Notes: generated from the letters alone by a model not told the origin. Positions 7,360 through 14,084 are shown, counted from the stretch's first letter. The stretch is DNA of 22,184 bases from Polynucleobacter meluiroseus (GCA_945867755.1 CAMBJN010000007.1:1-22184), one strand, 5' to 3'. A program made the numbers and translations.

Positions 7360-7668
7360 ATGTCTGAAGATCATGCTGTGGTGATTCGCTTGATGATGGG
7401 CTGCACCAAGGACGAGTTCATTGCTTGGTTGCCAGCAGCGAGTGATTTTCGATCTTTTCAAATTGATGTGCGTGGATCCGAAGCCACCATTCATTTTTCA
7501 TCAGATGCATTTTTGATTGAGATCACTCAGAAAGAAAGTCGCAAGATTGCTCTTTTGGAAATTCCTGTTTTAGAGACAGTCTTTAAGTTTGAAAAAACAT
7601 GGACGCCAGAATCAATCGATCAATTCATGACCCGTTTTAAACAATACACCCAGAGAGGTGGAGGCTAA
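7360..7668 (+). CDS. Small conserved-looking protein of unknown function ending in GGG
   Basis: Last gene of the aldehyde oxidoreductase cluster, 102 residues from the ATG at 7360, which lies 17 bases after the MoaD-like stop. A longer reading from 7318 overlaps the MoaD-like gene and starts with an unlikely cysteine-rich stretch, so I prefer 7360 despite a weak ribosome site. I cannot name the domain. The sequence shows GCTKDEFIAWLP near the N-terminus, then alternating hydrophobic beta-like stretches (residues 28-70), then a short helical tail. The C-terminus reads TQRGGG. I have a general memory of similar short proteins with a GC(S/T)xxEF..LP pattern in betaproteobacteria, without a known role. 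Position suggests help in assembly or regulation of AOR (an AorE candidate), but this is inference. Confidence 0.65.
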   Translation: MSEDHAVVIRLMMGCTKDEFIAWLPAASDFRSFQIDVRGSEATIHFSSDAFLIEITQKESRKIALLEIPVLETVFKFEKTWTPESIDQFMTRFKQYTQRGGG

Positions 7669-7701
7669 GCATAACTCCGACTTAATACTTGTTTGCCGAC
7701 T

Positions 7702-8856
7702 TTATTTTCTTTTCGGCCCCGGGCGTTTTCCGACCTGTATTTCTATATCTAAGCTTTTGCCTTTGCGATTGATCGTTGCTTTGATCTTGTCACCCGGTGG
7801 CACTTCTGAAATTTGTTTGAGCAATTTAGTGATGTTGTTGACTGGTTTGTTGTTGATTGTTTTTAAAACATCGCCTGGCTGAATACCTGCTTTGTCGGCT
7901 GGCCCACCTTTGAGGGTGCCATTGATCAATACACCTTCAGTATTGATTTTGAGTGCATCTGCCATTTCTACAGAGATGTTCATGGGTTCAACCCCAATCC
8001 AGCCCCTGACAACACCACCGTTTTTGATGATTGATTCCATCACGTCTTTTGCGGTGTTCACTGGTATAGCAAAACCAATGCCCATCGAACCACCACTTCG
8101 GGAGTAAATGGCGGTGTTAATGCCAATCAGATGTCCTCTGGTGTCAACCAAGGCGCCACCCGAATTACCCGGGTTAATGGCGGCATCGGTTTGGATGAAG
8201 TTTTCAAAGGTGTTGATACCTAAGTGATCTCTACCCAATGCTGAAACAATCCCTGATGTGACTGTTTGACCAACACCAAATGGATTACCAATCGCAAGTA
8301 CAACATCACCCACTCTGACTGATTCTATTTTTCCGAAGGTGATGGGTTTTGGCAGGTTGGGTATTTGAACTCGAAGAACTGCCAAGTCTGTGTCTGGATC
8401 ACTGCCGATGAGAGTGGCTGTGGTTTTTCTGCCATCTGCAAAAGCAACCTCAATCACATCAGCACCTTCGATCACATGTTCATTGGTCAGAATCAAACCT
8501 TCTGTGCTGACAATCACGCCTGAGCCTAAATTAGGATTGAAATCTTCTGGGTTGGGTATCTGAGGATGTTGTGGCGGCAGTGCTTTTGATTTAGATTTTT
8601 TATTAGAATTATTTTTGCTGATAAAAATGTTGACCACTGCAGGACTGGAGCTTTTGACTGCATCGTGATGTGAGCCCGGATTGGGTGTGCTGGGGTCAAT
8701 GGTTGATTCTTTGAGGGTGATAGTTGAGATTGAATCACCAAAGTATTTAAAAGGACTACCATCTAACCATTGAGGTTTAAATGTACCTAAAATAAATAGA
8801 ATGGCCAATAATCCTGTGACTATTTGAGCAAAGAGTAACCAGAGATGTTTCATCAT
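7702..8856 (-). CDS. Membrane-anchored DegS/HtrA-type serine protease with one PDZ domain
   Basis: Periplasm-facing trypsin-like protease of the HtrA (S1C) family, 384 residues. Residues 5-25 form one hydrophobic anchor, followed by a Ser/Pro/Lys-rich linker to about 105. The catalytic triad is intact: H127 in TNEHV, D157 in DTDLAV and S232 in GNSGGAL. A single PDZ domain spans roughly 285-375. One anchor plus one PDZ is the DegS layout; DegP and DegQ are soluble and carry two PDZ domains. It probably monitors or clears misfolded envelope proteins, but no rseA/rpoE-like genes lie nearby to confirm a sigma-E signalling role. It converges with the aldehyde oxidoreductase cluster with only 33 bases between, and diverges from the Nif3 gene. 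The start is ATGATG with no evident Shine-Dalgarno. Confidence 0.9.
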   Translation of the reverse strand: MMKHLWLLFAQIVTGLLAILFILGTFKPQWLDGSPFKYFGDSISTITLKESTIDPSTPNPGSHHDAVKSSSPAVVNIFISKNNSNKKSKSKALPPQHPQIPNPEDFNPNLGSGVIVSTEGLILTNEHVIEGADVIEVAFADGRKTTATLIGSDPDTDLAVLRVQIPNLPKPITFGKIESVRVGDVVLAIGNPFGVGQTVTSGIVSALGRDHLGINTFENFIQTDAAINPGNSGGALVDTRGHLIGINTAIYSRSGGSMGIGFAIPVNTAKDVMESIIKNGGVVRGWIGVEPMNISVEMADALKINTEGVLINGTLKGGPADKAGIQPGDVLKTINNKPVNNITKLLKQISEVPPGDKIKATINRKGKSLDIEIQVGKRPGPKRK

Positions 8857-8920
8857 ATTGTTAGGTTAATCCATTTGCATTGAAGACGAGAAAATAATTA
8901 ACGGTATCAAAGAGACGGCG

Positions 8921-9769
8921 ATGAAAAAAATTCAGCAAACCAAGAAAACCATACAAATTAAGACAACTCAGAAAGCCAAACAAAGTCATTCTGTTGCGCG
9001 TGATGAGTTGTCCTTGTTTTTGGAAGACCATTTACGAGTGGCTCGCATCAAGGATTATTGTCCCAACGGCTTGCAAGTGCAGGGCAAGCCCATCATCAAA
9101 ACCTTGGTCAGTGGTGTGACGGCCAGTATGGCTTTGATTGAAGAGGCCATTGCATTGAAAGCGGACGCCATCATGGTTCACCATGGCTGGTTTTGGAAAA
9201 ACGATGATGCACGGGTGGTTGGGCAATTGCACAGTCGCATGAAGTTGTTGATGGATCATGAGATCAATTTGTTTGCTTATCATTTGCCCTTGGATGTGCA
9301 CCCAGTGTTGGGCAATAACGCCCAATTGGCCAAAGTGATGGGTTGGAAGCCACTTAAAGCGTCTGAGAGGGCTTTTTTGGGCTCCTCCTCAGTCATGGAT
9401 GGCTTGATCTGGGAAGGGCGCCCTGAAGCCTCTCAAAAGACCCTGGGCCAGTTGGCCAGGAGCATATCGGGGCGTTTGGGTCGAGATCCTTTGGTGATTG
9501 GGGACCTGAATAAGCCGATCAAGCGGATTGCTTGGTGTACTGGTGGTGCACAAGGCTATATCAATCAAGCTATTTTAATGAAAGTAGACGCTTACATCAG
9601 TGGAGAGGTTTCTGAGCAGACCTTCCATGCTGCCCAGGAATCAGGTGTGGCTTACATCGCTGCGGGTCACCATGCCACAGAGCGTTATGGCATCGGGGCG
9701 CTTGGGGCGTTTGTGGCCCAGAAATACAAGCTCAGTCACCAGTTTGTGGATATCCCGAATCCGGTTTGA
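8921..9769 (+). CDS. Nif3-like (DUF34/GTP cyclohydrolase I type 2) dinuclear metal protein
   Basis: Member of the widespread Nif3/YbgI/DUF34 family, whose physiological role remains debated. The core begins near residue 27 with ARDELSLFLED and DYCPNGLQVQG. Metal ligands are visible as the HHG pair (H87, H88), H121 and D125 in YHLPLDVH, and H250/H251 with E254 in GHHATER. Compared with usual family starts there is an extra tail of about 25 residues that is rich in Lys, Gln and Thr. No in-frame start that would remove only this tail is available before a TTG at codon 30, which would cut into the core. The gene lies just upstream of petA, a neighbourhood I recall as common in Burkholderiales. 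Confidence 0.88.
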   Translation: MKKIQQTKKTIQIKTTQKAKQSHSVARDELSLFLEDHLRVARIKDYCPNGLQVQGKPIIKTLVSGVTASMALIEEAIALKADAIMVHHGWFWKNDDARVVGQLHSRMKLLMDHEINLFAYHLPLDVHPVLGNNAQLAKVMGWKPLKASERAFLGSSSVMDGLIWEGRPEASQKTLGQLARSISGRLGRDPLVIGDLNKPIKRIAWCTGGAQGYINQAILMKVDAYISGEVSEQTFHAAQESGVAYIAAGHHATERYGIGALGAFVAQKYKLSHQFVDIPNPV

Positions 9770-9868
9770 GTTATTGGCTGGAATCAATCATTTCAGTTAC
9801 TTAATGCTTACATCTTTGTAAGTTAATGAATTTTTCTCTCTTTTTGTCGTCTTTTTGATCTGATGGGG

Positions 9869-9898
9869 TTTAAATCGAGGGGGCGGATTCGCTATAAT
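9869..9898 (+). promoter_or_regulatory. Probable promoter of petABC-sspAB
   Basis: TATAAT at 9893-9898 is a perfect -10 box. A poor -35 (TTTAAA at 9869-9874) lies 18 bases upstream. A start near 9905 would give a leader of about 40 bases before the petA ATG. It is the only strong promoter signal I see before petA, and the five genes downstream are tightly spaced. Confidence 0.55.
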
Positions 9899-9943
9899 CT
9901 GAGGTTGACGTCAAAAATATGCCTTTCTAGGGGAAATTCTGTA

Positions 9944-10543
9944 ATGAGTGAACAAAGCATGGATAAAAGCCGTCGTAAATGGCTTGTTGCAACATCAGTT
10001 GCGGGTGGAGTTGGTTCAGCGGCATTGGTGCTTCCTTTGGTGAGCACGTTTGCGCCATCAGAAAAAGCGAAAGCAGCTGGTGCTCCAGTTGAAATGGATA
10101 TTGGCGGAATGCAACCAGGTGAAATGCGCACAGTTGAGTGGCGCGGTAAGCCAGTATGGGTGGTGCGTCGCACCCCAGAGATGTTGGCATCTTTGACCAA
10201 ACTTGAAGGCGACCTAGCTGATCCAAAATCAGAACGCAATCCAAAAGATTTGACACCTGCTTATGCACAAAATCAGCACCGCTCTATCAAGCCAGAGTAT
10301 TTGGTTGCGGTTGGTATTTGTTCACACTTGGGTTGTTCACCAATCACTAAATTTGAAACAGGCGCTCAGCCATCATTACCGGATAACTGGACGGGTGGCT
10401 TCTTGTGCCCATGTCACGGTTCAACATTTGACTTAGCAGGACGTGTGTTCAAGAACAAACCTGCACCAGACAACTTAGAAGTACCGCCACACATGTACGT
10501 GAGCGATACAAAGTTGATCATTGGTGAAGACAAGAAAGCGTAA
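9944..10543 (+). CDS. petA: Ubiquinol-cytochrome c reductase, Rieske iron-sulfur subunit
   Basis: Rieske protein of the cytochrome bc1 complex, which takes electrons from ubiquinol and passes them to cytochrome c1. From the ATG at 9944 (preceded by AGGGGA at 9929-9934) it has 199 residues. SRRKW at 9-13 followed by a hydrophobic helix is the twin-arginine-type signal anchor expected of Rieske proteins. The cluster boxes are CSHLGC (C126, H128, C131) and CPCHGS (C155, C157, H158); C126, H128, C155 and H158 bind the [2Fe-2S] cluster and C131-C157 form the disulfide. A longer reading from 9863 would begin inside the promoter region and is rejected. The stop overlaps the petB ribosome site. Confidence 0.96.
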   Translation: MSEQSMDKSRRKWLVATSVAGGVGSAALVLPLVSTFAPSEKAKAAGAPVEMDIGGMQPGEMRTVEWRGKPVWVVRRTPEMLASLTKLEGDLADPKSERNPKDLTPAYAQNQHRSIKPEYLVAVGICSHLGCSPITKFETGAQPSLPDNWTGGFLCPCHGSTFDLAGRVFKNKPAPDNLEVPPHMYVSDTKLIIGEDKKA

Positions 10544-10553
10544 GGGGTAGACC

Positions 10554-11954
10554 ATGGCATTTCATGAAAAAGAAGTTCCAGCGAATGCATCACGCGGAAC
10601 AAAATTATTGGCTTGGGTGGACTCTCGCTTCCCATTAAGTTCGACCATTGAAGCTCATTTAACCAAATACTACGCACCTAAAAATTTAAATTTCTTTTAT
10701 GTTTTTGGTGCTTTAGCAATTTTGGTTTTGGCCTTACAAATCATCACCGGTATTTTCTTGGTGATGCATTACAAGCCTGATGCTGAAAAAGCTTTCCAGT
10801 CAGTTGAATACATCATGCGTGAAGTGCCTTGGGGTTGGTTGGTGCGTTACCTGCATTCAACTGGTGCCTCCATGTTCTTCGTGGTGGTTTATTTGCACAT
10901 GTTCCGCGGCATGATTTACGGTTCATACCGTAAGCCACGTGAATTAGTTTGGGTATTTGGTTGCGCAATTTTCTTGTGCTTGATGGCTGAGGCATTCATG
11001 GGTTATTTGTTGCCTTGGGGCCAGATGTCCTATTGGGGCGCTCAAGTGATTGTTAACTTGTTTGCTGCGATTCCATTGGTGGGCCCTGATCTTTCATTGT
11101 GGATCCGTGGTGACTATGTGGTGGGTGATGCGACGTTGAATCGTTTCTTCTCATTCCACGTGATTGCTGTTCCATTGGTCTTGATTGGTCTTGTGGCTGC
11201 TCACATCGTTGCTTTGCACGAAGTGGGTTCAAACAACCCAGATGGTGTTGAGATCAAAGACACTTTAGACGCTAACGGTGTGCCATTGGATGGAGTTCCT
11301 TTCCACCCTTACTACACTGTTCACGATGTGTTCAGTGTTGGTGTGTTCTTGATGATCTTTGCTTTCATTGTGTTCTTTGCACCTGAAATGAACGGTTACT
11401 TCTTGGAGTTCAACAACTTCATTCCTGCAGATCCTTTGAAGACTCCTTCGCACATTGCACCGGTTTGGTATTTCACACCGTTCTATTCAATGTTGCGCGC
11501 AGTAACCGGCGAGTTCTTGATTCCGATGTGGCTTTTTGCTGCAGCGTTATTGGGTCTTGTGATTCGCGGCACGAAAGATAAAAAAGTACAGATCAAGTGC
11601 GTTGCTATTTTGGCGGCTCTTGCTGCTGGCTTCTTCTTCTTTGATGCCAAGTTCTGGGGCGTAATGGTGATGGGCGGTTCTGTGGTAATTTTCTTTTTCT
11701 TGCCATGGTTGGACAACTCACCAGTTAAATCAATTCGTTATCGTCCACAAGGTCAGAAATATATTTATGGCTTATTTGTGGTGACGTTTGTTGTGTTGGG
11801 TTACTTGGGTATTCAGCCACCATCACCAATCGGTGAGAAGGTGTCTCAATTGGGTACATTGATTTATTTTGGTTTCTTCTTGGCTATGCCATGGTGGAGC
11901 AAGATGGGTCAATTCAAGCCAGTACCAAGCCGCGTTACTTTTGTAGCACATTGA
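10554..11954 (+). CDS. petB: Ubiquinol-cytochrome c reductase, cytochrome b subunit
   Basis: Membrane core of the bc1 complex, carrying both b hemes and the quinol and quinone sites. Eight or so hydrophobic helices fill 466 residues. Heme ligands are H101/H115 and H202/H217. The second pair has 14 residues between the histidines, one more than in mitochondrial cytochrome b and equal to cytochrome b6. The Qo-site PEWY motif reads PVWY (303-306), a replacement I recall as usual in beta- and gammaproteobacteria. The ribosome site AAGGGG overlaps the petA stop, indicating coupling. The C-terminal extension with extra helices after the core fits betaproteobacterial homologues. Confidence 0.97.
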   Translation: MAFHEKEVPANASRGTKLLAWVDSRFPLSSTIEAHLTKYYAPKNLNFFYVFGALAILVLALQIITGIFLVMHYKPDAEKAFQSVEYIMREVPWGWLVRYLHSTGASMFFVVVYLHMFRGMIYGSYRKPRELVWVFGCAIFLCLMAEAFMGYLLPWGQMSYWGAQVIVNLFAAIPLVGPDLSLWIRGDYVVGDATLNRFFSFHVIAVPLVLIGLVAAHIVALHEVGSNNPDGVEIKDTLDANGVPLDGVPFHPYYTVHDVFSVGVFLMIFAFIVFFAPEMNGYFLEFNNFIPADPLKTPSHIAPVWYFTPFYSMLRAVTGEFLIPMWLFAAALLGLVIRGTKDKKVQIKCVAILAALAAGFFFFDAKFWGVMVMGGSVVIFFFLPWLDNSPVKSIRYRPQGQKYIYGLFVVTFVVLGYLGIQPPSPIGEKVSQLGTLIYFGFFLAMPWWSKMGQFKPVPSRVTFVAH

Positions 11955-11981
11955 TCGCGGACACCCAAAAGGAAAAGTAAA

Positions 11982-12737
11982 ATGAAAAAAATCATCTGGA
12001 AAATGTTCGGCGGCGTTGCTGCACTATTGATCATGAACTTTGCACAGGCTGCTGGCGGTAATTTCCCATTAGATAAAGCACCAAATCGCGTGAATAATGA
12101 AGCATCGCTTCAGCATGGCGCCAAGTTATTTGTGAACTACTGTTTGAATTGTCACGGTGCTGTGAGTATGCGCTACAACCGTTTACGTGACATTGGTTTA
12201 ACGGACGAGCAGATCAAACAAAACTTGTTGTTCAGCGGTGAAAAAGTTGGCGACATGATGAATGTGGCGATTTCACCGAAAGATGCGAAGGCGTGGTTCG
12301 GTGCAATGCCACCTGATTTGTCAGTGATTGCTCGTGCAAAAGGCGTGGATTATTTGTACACCTATTTGCGTACTTACTACAAAGACGATACAAAAATGAC
12401 TGGTTGGAACAACATGGCATATCCTGCAGTGGCAATGCCACACGTGATGTGGGAATTGCAGGGTGTTCGCACAGCCAAGTATGTTGATGAAAAAGATCCG
12501 CATGATGCGAGCAAGACAATTCATGTGTTCAAAGGCTTTGAGCAAGTCACTCCTGGTAAGTTAAAGCCACAAGAGTTTGATGATGCAATGGGTGATTTGG
12601 TAGCTTATCTTCAGTGGATGGGTGAGCCTGCGCAGTTGGATCGTAAGCGTTTAGGCGTTTGGGTTTTGATGTTCTTAGCAATATTTACAGTTTTGGCTTG
12701 GGGTTTGAATAAGTCTTACTGGAAAGACATCCACTAA
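11982..12737 (+). CDS. petC: Ubiquinol-cytochrome c reductase, cytochrome c1 subunit
   Basis: Heme c subunit that accepts electrons from the Rieske protein and hands them to soluble cytochrome c. It has 251 residues with a cleavable signal peptide (cut likely after AQA, about residue 23). The heme-binding CLNCH is at 54-58, the conserved PPDLS at 110-114, and M152 in AMP is the probable sixth ligand. One C-terminal transmembrane anchor covers residues 220-242. AAAAGGAAAA directly upstream is a good ribosome site. It sits 27 bases after petB and 22 bases before sspA, so all five genes are likely one transcript. Confidence 0.96.
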   Translation: MKKIIWKMFGGVAALLIMNFAQAAGGNFPLDKAPNRVNNEASLQHGAKLFVNYCLNCHGAVSMRYNRLRDIGLTDEQIKQNLLFSGEKVGDMMNVAISPKDAKAWFGAMPPDLSVIARAKGVDYLYTYLRTYYKDDTKMTGWNNMAYPAVAMPHVMWELQGVRTAKYVDEKDPHDASKTIHVFKGFEQVTPGKLKPQEFDDAMGDLVAYLQWMGEPAQLDRKRLGVWVLMFLAIFTVLAWGLNKSYWKDIH

Positions 12738-12759
12738 AAAATAATTAGGAGATTGACCC

Positions 12760-13371
12760 ATGATGGTTTTGTATTCGGGCACTAATTGCCCGTTCTCTCA
12801 GCGTTGTCGTTTGGTTTTGTTTGAGAAGGGCATGGATTTTGAAATCCGTGACGTAGATTTATTTAATAAACCAGAAGATATCTCTGTGATGAACCCTTAT
12901 GGCCAAGTGCCCATTTTGGTTGAACGTGATTTGATTCTTTATGAATCAAATATCATCAATGAATACATCGATGAACGTTTTCCACATCCACAGTTGATGC
13001 CGCCTGATCCAGTAGCACGCGCACGTGCACGTTTGTTCTTGTTTAATTTTGAAAAAGAATTATTCATTCACGTATCAACGTTAGAAAATGAAAAAGGTAA
13101 AGCTGCAGAAAAGAATCACGAAAAGGCTCGTTTGGCGATTCGTGATCGTTTGACACAGTTGGCGCCGATTTTTATTAAAAACAAATACATGTTGGGCGAT
13201 GATTTCTCAATGCTAGATGTGGCAATTGCGCCATTGTTGTGGCGTTTAGAGCATTACGGCATTGATCTGTCCCGCAATGCTGCACCGTTGATGAAATACG
13301 CAGAGCGTATTTTTAGCCGTCCTGCATATATCGAGGCGTTGACACCTTCTGAGAAAGTGATGCGTCGCTAA
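12760..13371 (+). CDS. sspA: Stringent starvation protein A (GST-fold RNA polymerase-associated protein)
   Basis: RNA polymerase-associated regulator with a glutathione-S-transferase fold, 203 residues. The N-terminal thioredoxin-like half runs to about residue 75, and the all-helical half follows. The conserved surface stretch FPHPQLMPP (74-82) corresponds to the pocket needed for SspA function in E. coli. Unlike E. coli SspA, it keeps CPFSQRC near the N-terminus (C10 and C16), the position of a catalytic thiol in GST-like enzymes. TAGGAGA supports the start; the first two codons are both ATG. The stop codon lies inside a 9-bp hairpin (13367-13388) that separates it from sspB. Linkage to petABC rather than to rplM-rpsI, the E. 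coli neighbourhood, is what I expect in Burkholderiales. Confidence 0.93.
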   Translation: MMVLYSGTNCPFSQRCRLVLFEKGMDFEIRDVDLFNKPEDISVMNPYGQVPILVERDLILYESNIINEYIDERFPHPQLMPPDPVARARARLFLFNFEKELFIHVSTLENEKGKAAEKNHEKARLAIRDRLTQLAPIFIKNKYMLGDDFSMLDVAIAPLLWRLEHYGIDLSRNAAPLMKYAERIFSRPAYIEALTPSEKVMRR

Positions 13372-13388
13372 TTAGGTGACTAATTAGC
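13367..13388 (+). repeat. Perfect hairpin with GUGA tetraloop between sspA and sspB
   Basis: GCTAATTAG and CTAATTAGC form nine perfect pairs around GTGA, a GNRA-type tetraloop in RNA. The 5' arm contains the sspA stop codon and the 3' arm ends 13 bases before the sspB ATG. CTAATTAG is itself palindromic, so the site is also two 8-bp palindromes 12 bases apart and could be a protein-binding site in DNA. No T-run follows, so it is not a standard terminator. Confidence 0.7.
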
Positions 13389-13401
13389 CATCACTTGCTC
13401 A

Positions 13402-13803
13402 ATGGATTTTATGAGCGCCGTTCCAAGCAATAAACCCTATCTGATCCGCGCACTACACCAGTGGTGTGTGGATCACGGTTTTACGCCTTATGTTGCTGTC
13501 TTTGTTACTGAAGAAGTGCAAGTTCCGATGGATTATGTGAAAGACAATGAAATTGTTTTAAACATCAGTCCTGATGCTTGTCAGCAATTGTCCTTGGATA
13601 ATGAATGGATTTCACTCAAGGCACGATTTGCTGGAGTGCCTCGAGATATCAATGTGCCCATGACTCATGTGATGGCGATTTACGCCAAAGAAAATGGCCA
13701 GGGCATGTCTTTCCCGGTTGAGAAAGCAAATCCACCAGAGCCAACAGTAGACAAAAATACACCGATTTCTAAAGGAAGACCTAGCCTAAAGCTGGTGAAA
13801 TAA
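13402..13803 (+). CDS. sspB: Stringent starvation protein B (ClpXP adaptor)
   Basis: Adaptor that binds ssrA-tagged proteins and hands them to the ClpXP protease. It has 133 residues. The folded substrate-binding domain is residues 9-110 (PYLIRALHQWCVDHGFTPY, VQVPMDYV, ARFAGVPRDINVP, VMAIYAKENGQGM). A Pro/Asn-rich flexible linker follows, then KGRPSLKLVK at the extreme C-terminus, which matches the ClpX-binding tail of E. coli SspB (GGRPALRVVK, from memory). The linker is much shorter than in E. coli. Neither the ATG at 13402 nor the in-frame ATG at 13411 has a Shine-Dalgarno, and a stable hairpin lies just upstream, so translation may depend on coupling to sspA. Confidence 0.92.
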   Translation: MDFMSAVPSNKPYLIRALHQWCVDHGFTPYVAVFVTEEVQVPMDYVKDNEIVLNISPDACQQLSLDNEWISLKARFAGVPRDINVPMTHVMAIYAKENGQGMSFPVEKANPPEPTVDKNTPISKGRPSLKLVK

Positions 13804-13843
13804 GTTAGAATATCGGGCTTAGCAGTGCTCAGTTGTAACGCAA

Positions 13844-13917
13844 GCCCCCTTAGTTAAATGGTATAACACTTGACTTGTAATCATGGATTGGCAGTTCGAT
13901 TCTGTCAGGGGGCACCA
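13844..13917 (+). tRNA. tRNA-Thr (UGU anticodon)
   Basis: The cloverleaf folds with acceptor stem GCCCCCT/AGGGGGC, D-stem GTTA/TAAC, anticodon loop CTTGTAA with TGT at 13876-13878, a four-base variable loop GATT, T-stem GGCAG/CTGTC with one G-T pair, T-loop TTCGATT, discriminator A and encoded CCA. TGT reads ACA and other threonine codons. The anticodon stem CTTGA/TCATG has one T-T mismatch at its second pair. The D-loop is short (7 bases). It lies between sspB and the phasin gene. Confidence 0.95.
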
Positions 13918-13968
13918 AAAATTCTCAAGTAATTCAATGATAATTTATCGTAATATGAGAAATTATCC

Positions 13969-13993
13969 ATTTTTGTCGCAACGCAACAAAAAT
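13969..13993 (+). promoter_or_regulatory. Inverted repeat upstream of the phasin promoter
   Basis: ATTTTTGTCGC and GCAACAAAAAT are arms of a dyad (10 of 11 positions complementary) around AAC. It ends three bases before the phasin -35 box. Read on the other strand its core TTGTTGCGTTGCGACAA resembles the TTGTTGCANTGCAACAA form I remember for PhaR operators. It could also aid termination after the tRNA on the + strand, but its 3' side is A-rich, not T-rich. Confidence 0.45.
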
Positions 13994-13996
13994 ACC

Positions 13997-14024
13997 TTGA
14001 AATGTCATATTTATTCCCTAAAAT
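13997..14024 (+). promoter_or_regulatory. Phasin promoter
   Basis: TTGAAA at 13997-14002 and TAAAAT at 14019-14024 are 16 bases apart, a good sigma-70 match. The predicted start near 14031 lies at the edge of a TGCA-containing dyad (14033-14055), a position that suits repression. Confidence 0.65.
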
Positions 14025-14032
14025 AGAGTTTG

Positions 14033-14055
14033 TGCAGTGCAATATATGTGCTGCA
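14033..14055 (+). promoter_or_regulatory. Candidate PhaR-type operator over the phasin start site
   Basis: TGCAGTGCA and TGTGCTGCA form an imperfect dyad (7 of 9 positions) around ATATA. TGCAGTGCA fits the TGCANTGCA core I remember for PhaR, the polyhydroxyalkanoate-responsive repressor of phasin genes. Its place at about +2 to +24 would block transcription. The regulator gene is not in the window. Confidence 0.45.
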
Positions 14056-14084
14056 AAAAATTAATCAACCTATTTGGAGTAAAC

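Noticed and set aside
9863..9943. Longer Rieske protein starting at 9863
   Set aside because: The extension would include the TATAAT promoter and the AGGGGA ribosome site and would place 27 residues before the twin-arginine anchor.
14037..14084. Longer phasin starting at 14037
   Set aside because: This start lies in the operator dyad at the predicted transcription start; the ATG at 14085 has GGAG at proper spacing and gives the typical phasin N-terminus.
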